Shown here piece by piece: positions 42,399 to 49,975 of a DNA stretch of 64,000 bases (position 1 is its first letter; every line of letters begins with the position of its first letter). The DNA is from JBBCJR01 sp037190805 (GTDB taxonomy: Bacteria; Pseudomonadota; Alphaproteobacteria; Sphingomonadales; Sphingomonadaceae): contig JBBCJR010000002.1 in the NCBI GenBank assembly GCA_037190805.1, forward strand, positions 101,971-165,970, read 5' to 3'. Both the position numbers and the translations under genes were made by a program. The notes under the pieces are model-generated. The model ran no database searches. It worked only from the letters and a program-made list of their open reading frames with translations, and had not been told where the DNA came from.

Positions 42399-42553
42399 CG
42401 ACAGACGAGACCATCAAGCAGCGCATTGCCGAGATTCCTGATCTGGACCGGATCGTGCCCGGCAAGTGGTCCGCGACCTATGGCTGCACTGTTGAGCAGA
42501 TCACCGAATGGGTCCGTGCGGAGCGCTCTGAGCGGGTGAGGGTAGGAGCGTGA
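42395..42553 (+). CDS. 52-residue phage micro-protein
   Basis: GTG 42395 opens a 52-residue frame ending TGA 42551-42553. The product (MTTDETIKQRIAEIPDLDRI, ending in EWVRAERSERVRVGA) is helical and has one Cys. Both ends overlap neighbours by 4 bases. No known family. Confidence 0.5.
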   Translation: MTTDETIKQRIAEIPDLDRIVPGKWSATYGCTVEQITEWVRAERSERVRVGA

Positions 42554-42897
42554 GCAAGTACGGAGCCATCAAGACGCCCTGTGCGCACGGCCATGTTCAC
42601 GACAGCAAGATCGAAGCGCGACGGTGCAACGACCTCCATCTGCTCGAACGTGCGGGGGAGATCAGCCACCTGGAGCAGCAGCCAGCCTATGCGTGCGTGG
42701 TCAATGGCAAGCTGATCTGCACCTACAAGGCGGACTTCCGATATTTCACCGATGACCGTCGTGTCGTCGAGGACGTGAAGGGGTTCACTACCCCCGTTTT
42801 TAGTCTCAAGCGCAAGATCGTCGAAGCCCTCAACCCAGGGCTATCGATCGAGATCTACCCGCCGAAGCCTGAACGCGCGCGGGTGAAGTCGAAATGA
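42550..42897 (+). CDS. DUF1064 endonuclease-like protein
   Basis: The 115-residue protein matches DUF1064, phage proteins with a restriction-endonuclease-like fold near Holliday-junction resolvases. Visible residues are SKYGAIKT, DSKIEARRCNDLHLLERAGE, YKADFRYFTDDRRVVEDVKG (Asp and Glu-x-Lys-type core), and KRKIVEALNPG. GTG start overlaps the previous stop (GTGA) and the next start overlaps its stop. Confidence 0.85.
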   Translation: MSKYGAIKTPCAHGHVHDSKIEARRCNDLHLLERAGEISHLEQQPAYACVVNGKLICTYKADFRYFTDDRRVVEDVKGFTTPVFSLKRKIVEALNPGLSIEIYPPKPERARVKSK

Positions 42898-43208
42898 GCG
42901 TCATGGGGGCGATCAGAGCAGCGTCGGAGGCGTTCGGCGTCTCGCCTGCGGACATCATCGGCCCATCTCGTCGCCATGATCATGTCATCCCACGCTTCGC
43001 CGCCGTCTGGGTAAGCCGGAAGCGGGGTTACTCACTCCCGCAGATCGGGAAGCGCCTCGGTGATCGAGACCACACCACGATCCTGAGCGCGGAGCGTCGT
43101 GCGGAGCAGCTTCGGGCGACTGACCCATACTTCCGATCAGCAACGGATAGTGCGCTGGGCGACGATCATCTTCCCTGCTGCCCACATTGTGGTGGGAGGC
43201 TGGGGTGA
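42894..43208 (+). CDS. DnaA domain-IV-like DNA-binding protein
   Basis: The 104-residue protein is an isolated DnaA C-terminal domain (about 10-85) with the family signature GDRDHTTILSAERRAEQL near residue 58. VWVSRKRGYSLPQIGKRLGD precedes it. A C-terminal CCPHCGGR segment looks like half a zinc ribbon and is an unusual addition. It would recognise DnaA boxes, and it sits in the replication module. Confidence 0.85.
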   Translation: MSVMGAIRAASEAFGVSPADIIGPSRRHDHVIPRFAAVWVSRKRGYSLPQIGKRLGDRDHTTILSAERRAEQLRATDPYFRSATDSALGDDHLPCCPHCGGRLG

Positions 43209-43930
43209 GCATCATCGCCACCGCCGTAAAGCACCTGATAGCTGCCGGGATTGGCGGTGACGACTTGGTGCGCGCCGTCGCTGAGATGGAAGCGGCGATG
43301 CCGATAGCAATCGATACGGTTGCGGAGAAGCGTCGCGCCTATGATCGTGAGCGGAAAAGGAAAGCCAAGGAGAATTCCACCGGAATTCCACCGGAATCCG
43401 TGGAAACCACTGGAATTGACGAAATTCTGGAAAAGAAATCCCCCCAGACCCCCATAAGAAAAATACATAAAACCCCCTCCCCTAAAGGGGAGGCCCCCCT
43501 TTCCGAAATCGAGACGGCGATAGCCGATTGGAACGGATTGGCTGGAGAGCTTGGCCTTTCCCCGGTTCGGAGACTTTCCGCTGACCGCCACGCCAAGCTG
43601 AAACGCCGGCTTGCCGAGCATGGCCTGCCGGGCTGGCGAGAGGCGCTGGTCAAAATCCGAGGCTCCCCGTTCTGCCGGGGCGAGAACGACCGGGGGTGGA
43701 CCGCCGGTATCGACTTCATGCTGTCAGAAACAAGCTTTCTCAAGCTTTTAGAGGGAAATTACGATGCTAGAGGAGGATCGCTGGATCGACGATCCGGGGC
43801 AGACCGGAGGAACCCCGCCTTCGACATGTTCGACGAAGCCAGGGCCGAAGTCGCCGCATTACTTGGCGATCAAGGGGGTGATAGCGGACCTTTCCCGGCG
43901 CTTCTCGCTCCCGTCGAATACGACTCCTGA
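43205..43930 (+). CDS. Phage replication protein (O-like, C-terminal DNA-binding domain)
   Basis: The 241-residue protein starts at GTG 43205 overlapping the DnaA-like stop. A basic low-complexity region (KRRAYDRERKRKAKEN) and a Pro/Lys-rich linker come first. The C-terminal domain (about 120-200) has LSADRHAKLKRRLAEHGLPG and RGENDRGWTAGIDFMLSETS, then FLKLLEGNYDARGG, the usual tail of phage O-type replication organisers. It likely binds the phage origin. The next gene overlaps its last 167 bases in another frame. Confidence 0.75.
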   Translation: MSIIATAVKHLIAAGIGGDDLVRAVAEMEAAMPIAIDTVAEKRRAYDRERKRKAKENSTGIPPESVETTGIDEILEKKSPQTPIRKIHKTPSPKGEAPLSEIETAIADWNGLAGELGLSPVRRLSADRHAKLKRRLAEHGLPGWREALVKIRGSPFCRGENDRGWTAGIDFMLSETSFLKLLEGNYDARGGSLDRRSGADRRNPAFDMFDEARAEVAALLGDQGGDSGPFPALLAPVEYDS

Positions 43931-44354
43931 CCAGCACCGGCAGCGGTTGGAGTTGCTGGTCGCGGACTGCGCAGACATCGACCCGAGGGTGCTGAAAGCC
44001 GCGTGTGATCGTGCGGTTCGGGAGTGCCGGTTCTTGCCGACAGCGGCGGAGATCAGGGTGTTCGTGAAAGCGGAAGTCGACGACCAGCGGTCACGGTCTT
44101 CCGAGACGTGGGCCGAGCAACGCTGCCGGCAGAACAACATCGAGAACCGGGCCAAGGGATCGAGCGTCCGGTCGCTCGTCCACCCGGACACCGGGGCATG
44201 GGAGTTTTTGCGCGTCGGGTCGCCCGGTGAGCATCGCAAGGATGACGGACAGGGCGGGATTATCGTGCCGTTCTTCTCGAAGCAGGCTCGCGACTGGGTC
44301 AACCCCACGAACCATCAGCCGGGCGATGTCCGGGCTGGCAGCCGTGCCGCGTAA
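43764..44354 (+). CDS. Candidate helicase-loading or replication P-like protein
   Basis: The 196-residue protein starts with ATG 43764 inside the O-like gene. The middle region has TPDQHRQRLELLVADCADID and AACDRAVRECRFLPTAAEIR, a helical pattern typical of phage P-like replicative helicase loaders with FLPTAAEI. No Walker motif is seen, so it is not DnaC-type. The 167-base overlap with the preceding gene is unusually long. Confidence 0.6.
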   Translation: MLEEDRWIDDPGQTGGTPPSTCSTKPGPKSPHYLAIKGVIADLSRRFSLPSNTTPDQHRQRLELLVADCADIDPRVLKAACDRAVRECRFLPTAAEIRVFVKAEVDDQRSRSSETWAEQRCRQNNIENRAKGSSVRSLVHPDTGAWEFLRVGSPGEHRKDDGQGGIIVPFFSKQARDWVNPTNHQPGDVRAGSRAA

Positions 44355-44505
44355 CAATGGCGAGCGCCCCGAACATGATCAGGTTGATATCCGATATCGA
44401 AACGGTGTCGTCACCCGTGGGATCGATCCGAAAAGGCGCCGCTGGGAGCCGTGGGACTTCGAGAGCGAGTGGGACATCACACAGTGGAGGCCGAGCAACC
44501 CATGA
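44326..44505 (+). CDS. 59-residue phage protein of unknown function
   Basis: From ATG 44326 the frame gives a compact charged protein (NNGERPEHDQVDIRYRNGVV, then KRRRWEPWDFESEWDITQWR). Frames reaching back to 44227 read through the previous gene. Its stop overlaps the next ATG (ATGA). No recognised family. Confidence 0.5.
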   Translation: MSGLAAVPRNNGERPEHDQVDIRYRNGVVTRGIDPKRRRWEPWDFESEWDITQWRPSNP

Positions 44506-44684
44506 CTGACATCGTGGAGAGAGTGGCGAGGGGTCGCAACCATCGATCGCGCCTGACGTCCGCGAAGCACCGCGCGATAGCCGAGCGCTGCGCCGCCGCC
44601 ATCGCGGCGACATTGCCAAAGACGCGGATGGATTGGTCTGACTGGTGGCTTCCCGACGTCCCCTCTCAAGACAAGGGGGAGTAG
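44502..44684 (+). CDS. 60-residue phage protein of unknown function
   Basis: The ATG at 44502 overlaps the stop of the previous gene. The product (MTDIVERVARGRNHRSRLTS, with MDWSDWWLPDVPSQDKGE at its end) is basic at the start and acidic at the end. No family recognised. Confidence 0.5.
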   Translation: MTDIVERVARGRNHRSRLTSAKHRAIAERCAAAIAATLPKTRMDWSDWWLPDVPSQDKGE

Positions 44685-44685
44685 G

Positions 44686-44868
44686 TTGGCCCGATACTTC
44701 ACGCGGCCGCGCTCGAGCGACTGGTTCACGAGTGATGATTGCCCGCGTCCGGCGAGTCTCGACGTTCCCGATCACGACCCTGTCGACACAGGGCTGATCG
44801 ACCGCGACGGCAACGCGATCTGGCGTGCGCCGAACCCTATCGGCTTTGGCCGGGATGAGGAGTGGTAA
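44686..44868 (+). CDS. 60-residue phage protein, TTG start
   Basis: A TTG at 44686 follows GGGGGAGTAGG, a good ribosome site. The product (MARYFTRPRSSDWFTSDDCP, ending in NPIGFGRDEEW) is rich in Asp and Pro. The stop TAA shares one base with the following ATG (TAATG). No family recognised. Confidence 0.5.
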   Translation: MARYFTRPRSSDWFTSDDCPRPASLDVPDHDPVDTGLIDRDGNAIWRAPNPIGFGRDEEW

Positions 44869-45512
44869 TGGCGACGCGTGGCCGTCCCCCTGTCACCCGC
44901 CAACGCGTCCTCACCTACTGGCGCAAGCATGGCCCATGCTCGCTAGGCCAGCTAATAAGAGCGACGGGGGCGGAACGAAGTTATTTGAAGCGCCTTCTTC
45001 TTCAGGAAAGCTCGAAAATGGTACATGGAGCAGGAATGAAAATTAGCGAAGACGTGAGGAATAGATTTTCCCTTAAAGTTGACAAAACTCCGGGTCATGG
45101 GCCTGAGGGAAGTTGCTGGGTGTGGACAGGGAGCCTTGATCATGCTGGCTATGCGAAGGGCATACTCATCGACGGCAAAAATGTTCGTGGCACACATCTC
45201 GCCATGGCTATCGACGGCCGTCCACGCCCAGATCGTGGGATGATAGCCCTTCACAGCTGCGATAATAAGCGTTGCGTGAATCCCTCACACTTGAGGTGGG
45301 GGACCGATGAGGAAAACCACGAGGATCATAGGCAGCGTGGGAGGAGGGGAGCGCACTGGCTGGCCGACGAAATTGTTCATGAAGTCCACAGGTCGACTGA
45401 GCGCAACGTCGATATCGCGTGTCGCTTAGGACTTACGCCCTCGGCAGTGTGCAATATTCGAAAGGGTCGCTCCCACAAAAGAATATATGAGGATTATTAC
45501 CCCGTGCCGTAG
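44868..45512 (+). CDS. HNH endonuclease joined to an N-terminal HTH segment
   Basis: The 214-residue frame combines an N-terminal HTH-like part (residues 1-48, TRQRVLTYWRKHGPCSLGQL) and a homing-type HNH domain from about residue 57. The HNH core is HSCDNKRCVNPSHLRWGTDE near 128-145, preceded by CWVWTGSLDHAGYAKG. A second start, ATG 45036 with GGAG 5 bases before, opens exactly at the HNH domain. The DNA from about 44,945 becomes more AT-rich. This suggests that an HNH element inserted into an HTH gene, fusing in frame. Confidence 0.75.
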   Translation: MATRGRPPVTRQRVLTYWRKHGPCSLGQLIRATGAERSYLKRLLLQESSKMVHGAGMKISEDVRNRFSLKVDKTPGHGPEGSCWVWTGSLDHAGYAKGILIDGKNVRGTHLAMAIDGRPRPDRGMIALHSCDNKRCVNPSHLRWGTDEENHEDHRQRGRRGAHWLADEIVHEVHRSTERNVDIACRLGLTPSAVCNIRKGRSHKRIYEDYYPVP

Positions 45513-45535
45513 CACGCATTCGTGATGTAACTGGT

Positions 45536-45565
45536 CTGTCGAGCATAGGTACGGAGGCTCGACAG
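45536..45565 (+). promoter_or_regulatory. Perfect 9-bp inverted repeat at the terS ribosome site
   Basis: CTGTCGAGC (45536-45544) and GCTCGACAG (45557-45565) are separated by 12 bases. The only strong ribosome-site sequence before the terS GTG (45570), GGAGG at 45553-45557, lies in the loop and stem edge, so folding could hide it. The region is also the edge of the HNH gene. Confidence 0.5.
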
Positions 45566-45569
45566 TCAG

Positions 45570-46073
45570 GTGGCACTCACCGCCAAACAGCGCACATTCG
45601 TCGACGAATATCTGGTGGACCTGAATGCAACTCAGGCCGCCATTCGGGCTGGTTACAATCAGAAGACCGCGCATTCTATTGGCCATGAAAACCTGAGCAA
45701 ACCGGAAATAGCATCAGCGATCCAAACGGCGATGGATGAACGCGCTGAGCGCACACAGATTACCGCTGACCGCGTCCTTCAGGAGATCGCCCGCATCGGC
45801 TTCAGCGATATTCGCAAGGTCCTGACCGCTGGCGGCAATCTGCTGAATCCAAATGATTGGGGCGATGACGTTGCCGCTTCCGTCGCATCGATCGAACTTG
45901 TTCAGCGGCGTGGCCAGAAGAACGATGATGGCGACGATGAGCCTGAAACGGTCACCAAGATCAAAATCTGGGACAAGAATAGCGCGCTAGAGAAGCTCGG
46001 CAAGCACCTGAAGCTATTCACCGACAAAGTCGAACATAGCGGTGGCGTCACGGTGATGGTCAACAAGCCGTGA
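45570..46073 (+). CDS. terS: Terminase small subunit
   Basis: The 167-residue protein starts at GTG 45570. The N-terminus has ALTAKQRTFVDEYLVDLNAT, QAAIRAGYNQKTAHSIGHEN and the SKPEIASAIQTAMDE stretch, the Terminase_2-type HTH signature. It recognises the packaging site on phage DNA. Its stop overlaps the terL GTG start (GTGA). Confidence 0.92.
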   Translation: MALTAKQRTFVDEYLVDLNATQAAIRAGYNQKTAHSIGHENLSKPEIASAIQTAMDERAERTQITADRVLQEIARIGFSDIRKVLTAGGNLLNPNDWGDDVAASVASIELVQRRGQKNDDGDDEPETVTKIKIWDKNSALEKLGKHLKLFTDKVEHSGGVTVMVNKP

Positions 46074-47440
46074 CGATCGTCAACCTGCCCCATGACTGGC
46101 GCCCCCGCGATTATCAGGAGCCGATGTGGGGCTACATGCATGGCGGCGGAAAGCGCGCCATCGCCATCTGGCCGCGTCGCCATGGCAAGGATGACTTGTC
46201 GCTGCACTACACAGCCTGCGCTGCACATGAGCGCGTCGGGTCGTACTGGCACTTGCTGCCGCAGCAGAACCAGGCCCGCAAGGCGATTTGGAACGCGATC
46301 AACCCGCGCACCGGACGCAAGCGGATTGATGACGCATTCCCCCGTGAACTTCGCGCCCGCACCGTCGATGACGAAATGTACATCGAGTTCAAGTGTGGTT
46401 CGACATGGCAGGCGATCGGATCTGACAATTATGATGCCCTTGTCGGGACGCCGCCGGTGGGCGTTGTGTTCTCGGAGTGGGCGCTGTCTGATCCTCAGGC
46501 GTGGTCGCTCATCCGGCCGATCCTGTTGGAGAATGATGGCTGGGCCGTCTTCATCACGACCCCGCGCGGGCGGAACCATGCCTACCGCATGCATCAGATG
46601 GCCGAACAGTCGGATGAATGGTTCTGCGAGCGGCTGACTGCTCTCGATACTGGCGTGTTCACCGACGAGCAGCTGGAGCGGGAGCGGGCCGAGCTTATTG
46701 CCGAGCGTGGGGAAGATGACGGGCAGGCGATCTACGATCAGGAATATATGACTTCATGGTCGGCAGCGCTGCCTGGGGCCTATTACGCTCGCACGATCGA
46801 CAAGCTGGAGCGTGACGGTGGGATCGGGCGCGTGCCGCACAATCCATCACGACAAGTTCATACGGCATGGGATATTGGCGGGTCCGATCAGACCGCGATC
46901 TGGTTCACCCAGTGGACCGGCGCAGCGTGGGCGGTGATTGACTATCTTGCGACCAATGGGCGCGGTCCTGACTATTTCGTGGCCTGCATCACAGGGCGCG
47001 AGCCGGGGCATGAGCATCGCAAGTCGTGGATATATGGCGAGCATCTCGTTCCGCATGATGCGGGGCATGTCCAGAAAGGATTGCCGAACGCGGCGACGTA
47101 TGCCGACACCCTGAGGCAGCTTGGCCTTGAGTTCGTGCGCATCGTCCCGCGCACCGGCAGCGTCGCGAACGACATCAACGAGGTCAGGAAGCTTATCCCG
47201 ATCTGCATGTTCGACGAGGCGCGCTGTGCCGATGGCCTCGACGCGCTGCGGTCATACCGTCGCGAGTGGAACGAGAAGCTGCAATCTTACAACGACCGTC
47301 CGCTGCACGACTGGGCATCTGACCCGGCTGATGCTTTCCGCACCTTCGCGATGGGCAAACCGCGCGAGCGCGATCTCGACGACAACTATGACGAGGACGA
47401 ATGGCGCGATGACGGCCGCTCGTCCGTGACGGGGTACTGA
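46070..47440 (+). CDS. terL: Terminase large subunit
   Basis: The 456-residue protein has an N-terminal ATPase with a Walker A-like WPRRHGKDDLSLHYTA near 32 and Walker B-like GVVFSEWALSD near 130. ITTPRGRNHAYRMH is the coupling motif. The C-terminal RNase H-type nuclease has HTAWDIGGSDQTAIWFTQ near 260 and VPHDAGHVQ near 320. It cuts and packages the phage genome. GTG start overlaps terS. Confidence 0.94.
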   Translation: MTIVNLPHDWRPRDYQEPMWGYMHGGGKRAIAIWPRRHGKDDLSLHYTACAAHERVGSYWHLLPQQNQARKAIWNAINPRTGRKRIDDAFPRELRARTVDDEMYIEFKCGSTWQAIGSDNYDALVGTPPVGVVFSEWALSDPQAWSLIRPILLENDGWAVFITTPRGRNHAYRMHQMAEQSDEWFCERLTALDTGVFTDEQLERERAELIAERGEDDGQAIYDQEYMTSWSAALPGAYYARTIDKLERDGGIGRVPHNPSRQVHTAWDIGGSDQTAIWFTQWTGAAWAVIDYLATNGRGPDYFVACITGREPGHEHRKSWIYGEHLVPHDAGHVQKGLPNAATYADTLRQLGLEFVRIVPRTGSVANDINEVRKLIPICMFDEARCADGLDALRSYRREWNEKLQSYNDRPLHDWASDPADAFRTFAMGKPRERDLDDNYDEDEWRDDGRSSVTGY

Positions 47441-47441
47441 C

Positions 47442-49619
47442 ATGGCCGATGCAATGGTGATGGACGACGTTGAGGCGGAGACCAAAGAGCGCGGTCCGCT
47501 CACGATCAAGGACATACTACAGGCGGAAAACCTCCTCGACTTGATCGAGGATAACGAAATTACCCGCATCGGCTCGCTGTGCCTGACGGAGTTCGAGGCA
47601 GACCTTCAGTCGCGCAAGGACGGTGACGAGGGTCACTGCTGGGAAGACCGCTACAAGCGATATCTCGACATCGCCATGCAGGTTCGGAAGGCGAAGACCT
47701 TCCCCTGGCCGAACGCCAGCAACGTCAAGTACCCGATGCTGACGACGGCGGCTGTGCAGTTCCAGGCGCGCGCCTATCCGGCGATCGTGGACGGCTCGAA
47801 CTTGGTCAAGGGCCGGGTGCTTGGGGATGATAGCGGCATCCCGCAGATCAGCCCCGATGGTCAGCCCATGTTCCAGCCGCCGGCCGAGGAGGGCGTACAA
47901 CCCGAACCTGTCTGGCAGGTGCCCCCAGGCGCCAAGCGTGATCGTGCCGACCGCATCGGCGAGCATATGACATGGCAGCTGCTCTACGACATGCCGGGAT
48001 GGGAGGAGGACACAGACCGCCTACTGCTGATGTTGCCGATCGTCGGCTGCGTCTTCCGCAAGACCTATTACGACAGCGTCCGTCAGAAAAACGTATCCCG
48101 CATGGTCAATGCGCTGGATTTCGTGATCAACTACTGGGCCTCGTCGATCGAGGAAGCGCCGCGATATACGCAGGTGCTGCGCTTCTACCCATATGAGGCG
48201 GAGGAGCGCTTCCGCTCTGGACAGTGGCGCCGTGTCTCGCTGCCGGTGACGCAGTCGGACAAGGATCAGTCCGCGACGGCGCCGGTCGAATTTCTGGAGC
48301 AGCATTGCCGCCTCGACCTCGATGGGGACGGCTATCCCGAACCATATATCGTTACGCTCGTTCGTGAATCCGGTGCGGTTGTCCGGTTGGTCCCCTGCTT
48401 CGACGCGGACGACGTCACGGTCAATATGCGTGACGAGACCGTGATCCGGATCGATCGCAAGGAATATTTCGTCAAATACGGCTTCATTCCCAGCCCTGAT
48501 GACGCGTTCTACGATATCGGATTCGGATTCCTGCTCGACGACATCACAGCAGCGATCGACACGACCCTGAACCAGCTGCTCGACGCGGGCGCACTTCAGA
48601 ACGCCCAAGGGGGCTTTGTTGGTGCTGGCGTCAACATCCGTTCCGGCGATTTGCGGTTCCGGCTGGGCGAGTGGAAGCGGCTCGACGTCACTGGCGGTAC
48701 GTTGCGGGAGAATATCGTTCCGCTCAATCTGCCGGGACCGTCTGCAGTCCTGTTCAGCCTGCTCGACCTGCTGATTACAGCGGCGGAGAAAATCACCAGC
48801 TCGTCCGACGCGCTGACGGGGGCGAGTTCGGGCACTGAGAAGCCCACCACCTTGCTTGCCCGCATCGAGCAGGCTGGGAAGGTGATGAACGCCATCTTCA
48901 AGCGCATCCACCGGTCTTTCGGCAAGGAGCTGCGCATCCTGTTCGCGCTCAATCGCGACTTCCTCGACGAGCGTTCTTTCTATGCGCTCACCGATCAGCC
49001 GGGCGAAGTCGGCCGCGCCGATTATGAGGACAAGGACATCGACGTCATCCCCGTGTCCGATCCGACCATGGTCAATGATGCGCAGAAGGTGATGAAGGCA
49101 GAGGCGTTGTTGGCTTTCAATGGCGACCCGTTGACCAATCAGGTCGAATTGCGACGTCGTTATCTCGATGGAACGGGCCAGCCCAACATCGAGGAATTGC
49201 TTGACGTCCCGCCGCCGCCGCCGGACCCGCAACTGCTTATCGATGGAGCGCGGCAAGCCAATGAGCGGCAGAAAACCTTGTCCGAGGTGAGGAAGAACGA
49301 TGCCGCGTCAGCAGCCTCGCTGATGGCGGCTGCTGTCGACGCGAATGGGTTGGGCCTGATCAATGACGCGGCACGATTGGCCGCGACCTCGCTCTCCCTC
49401 GCGAACAACGCGGCCAGAACGGAGGACAGTGATGAAGCACCTGATCAATCAGGAGGAGTTGGCGGAATGGAAGCGCCACCCGGTGACGGCGGAGTTCCTG
49501 ACTTACCTGTCGGATCGTCAGCGGGTCTTGATGGACTTGTGGGGGCGGGGGAACCCGATGACGCCGGCCAACCAGGCGGAGGCAGTTACCATGGGCTCGA
49601 TAATCCATCTCAAATCTGA
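47442..49619 (+). CDS. Phage portal protein
   Basis: The 725-residue protein follows terL directly. Signatures of large podovirus portals are visible: YPMLTTAAVQFQARAYPAIV near 100, then YDMPGWEEDTDRLLLMLPIV near 180 and the clip/wing region with NQLLDAGALQNAQGGFVGAG near 375. A long C-terminal helical barrel-like tail ends with Gly/Asp-rich sequence. Similar length to P22 gp1. Its 3' end overlaps the next small gene by 188 bases. Confidence 0.9.
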   Translation: MADAMVMDDVEAETKERGPLTIKDILQAENLLDLIEDNEITRIGSLCLTEFEADLQSRKDGDEGHCWEDRYKRYLDIAMQVRKAKTFPWPNASNVKYPMLTTAAVQFQARAYPAIVDGSNLVKGRVLGDDSGIPQISPDGQPMFQPPAEEGVQPEPVWQVPPGAKRDRADRIGEHMTWQLLYDMPGWEEDTDRLLLMLPIVGCVFRKTYYDSVRQKNVSRMVNALDFVINYWASSIEEAPRYTQVLRFYPYEAEERFRSGQWRRVSLPVTQSDKDQSATAPVEFLEQHCRLDLDGDGYPEPYIVTLVRESGAVVRLVPCFDADDVTVNMRDETVIRIDRKEYFVKYGFIPSPDDAFYDIGFGFLLDDITAAIDTTLNQLLDAGALQNAQGGFVGAGVNIRSGDLRFRLGEWKRLDVTGGTLRENIVPLNLPGPSAVLFSLLDLLITAAEKITSSSDALTGASSGTEKPTTLLARIEQAGKVMNAIFKRIHRSFGKELRILFALNRDFLDERSFYALTDQPGEVGRADYEDKDIDVIPVSDPTMVNDAQKVMKAEALLAFNGDPLTNQVELRRRYLDGTGQPNIEELLDVPPPPPDPQLLIDGARQANERQKTLSEVRKNDAASAASLMAAAVDANGLGLINDAARLAATSLSLANNAARTEDSDEAPDQSGGVGGMEAPPGDGGVPDLPVGSSAGLDGLVGAGEPDDAGQPGGGSYHGLDNPSQI

Positions 49620-49662
49620 GGACGTGCAGGCATTTTATGGCGATGACAATGACAAACAGTAG
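49432..49662 (+). CDS. Small protein overlapping the portal 3' end
   Basis: ATG 49432 follows GGAGGA at 5 bases and opens 76 residues in a different frame from the portal gene (MKHLINQEELAEWKRHPVTA, then TYLSDRQRVLMDLWGRGNPM). The protein is compact and helical. This type of overlap after a portal gene is often seen in phage head regions. No known family. Confidence 0.75.
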   Translation: MKHLINQEELAEWKRHPVTAEFLTYLSDRQRVLMDLWGRGNPMTPANQAEAVTMGSIIHLKSEDVQAFYGDDNDKQ

Positions 49663-49975
49663 CGGGATAGCGCCGCTTGACCTTCGGGTCTTGGTGAAGC
49701 CGGACGCGGTGGAGGAGCGCACGGCTGGCGGGATCATCCTTCCAGAAGCCGCGACCGATCAGAAAAAATTCGCGATGCAGAAGGCGACGCTGGTCGCTGT
49801 GGGTGAAAACGCATGGGAAGAGGCGTCATCGCGCTCGCCCGCATTCACTCGCCCGCAGGTCGGACATCGCATCCTGATCGCGAAATATGGGGGTGTGCGC
49901 GTCACTGGCCTGGATGGCGCCGAATACATCCTGATGAACGACGAGGACGTGATCGGACGTCTGGAGGAGGAATGA
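49637..49975 (+). CDS. GroES-like co-chaperonin
   Basis: The 112-residue protein matches Cpn10: PLDLRVLVKPDAVEERTAGG (the opening signature), IILPEAATDQK, then GHRILIAKYGGVRVTGLDG and DEDVIGRLEE. It carries a longer middle insertion with SSRSPAFTRP. In bacteria GroES caps GroEL; phage copies help fold the capsid. The start overlaps the preceding gene by 26 bases. Confidence 0.88.
   Translation: MAMTMTNSSGIAPLDLRVLVKPDAVEERTAGGIILPEAATDQKKFAMQKATLVAVGENAWEEASSRSPAFTRPQVGHRILIAKYGGVRVTGLDGAEYILMNDEDVIGRLEEE

Noticed and set aside
42985..43621. Minus-strand frames opposite the DnaA-like and O-like genes
   Set aside because: The plus-strand genes overlap by GTGA and carry recognisable motifs; the reverse frames do not.
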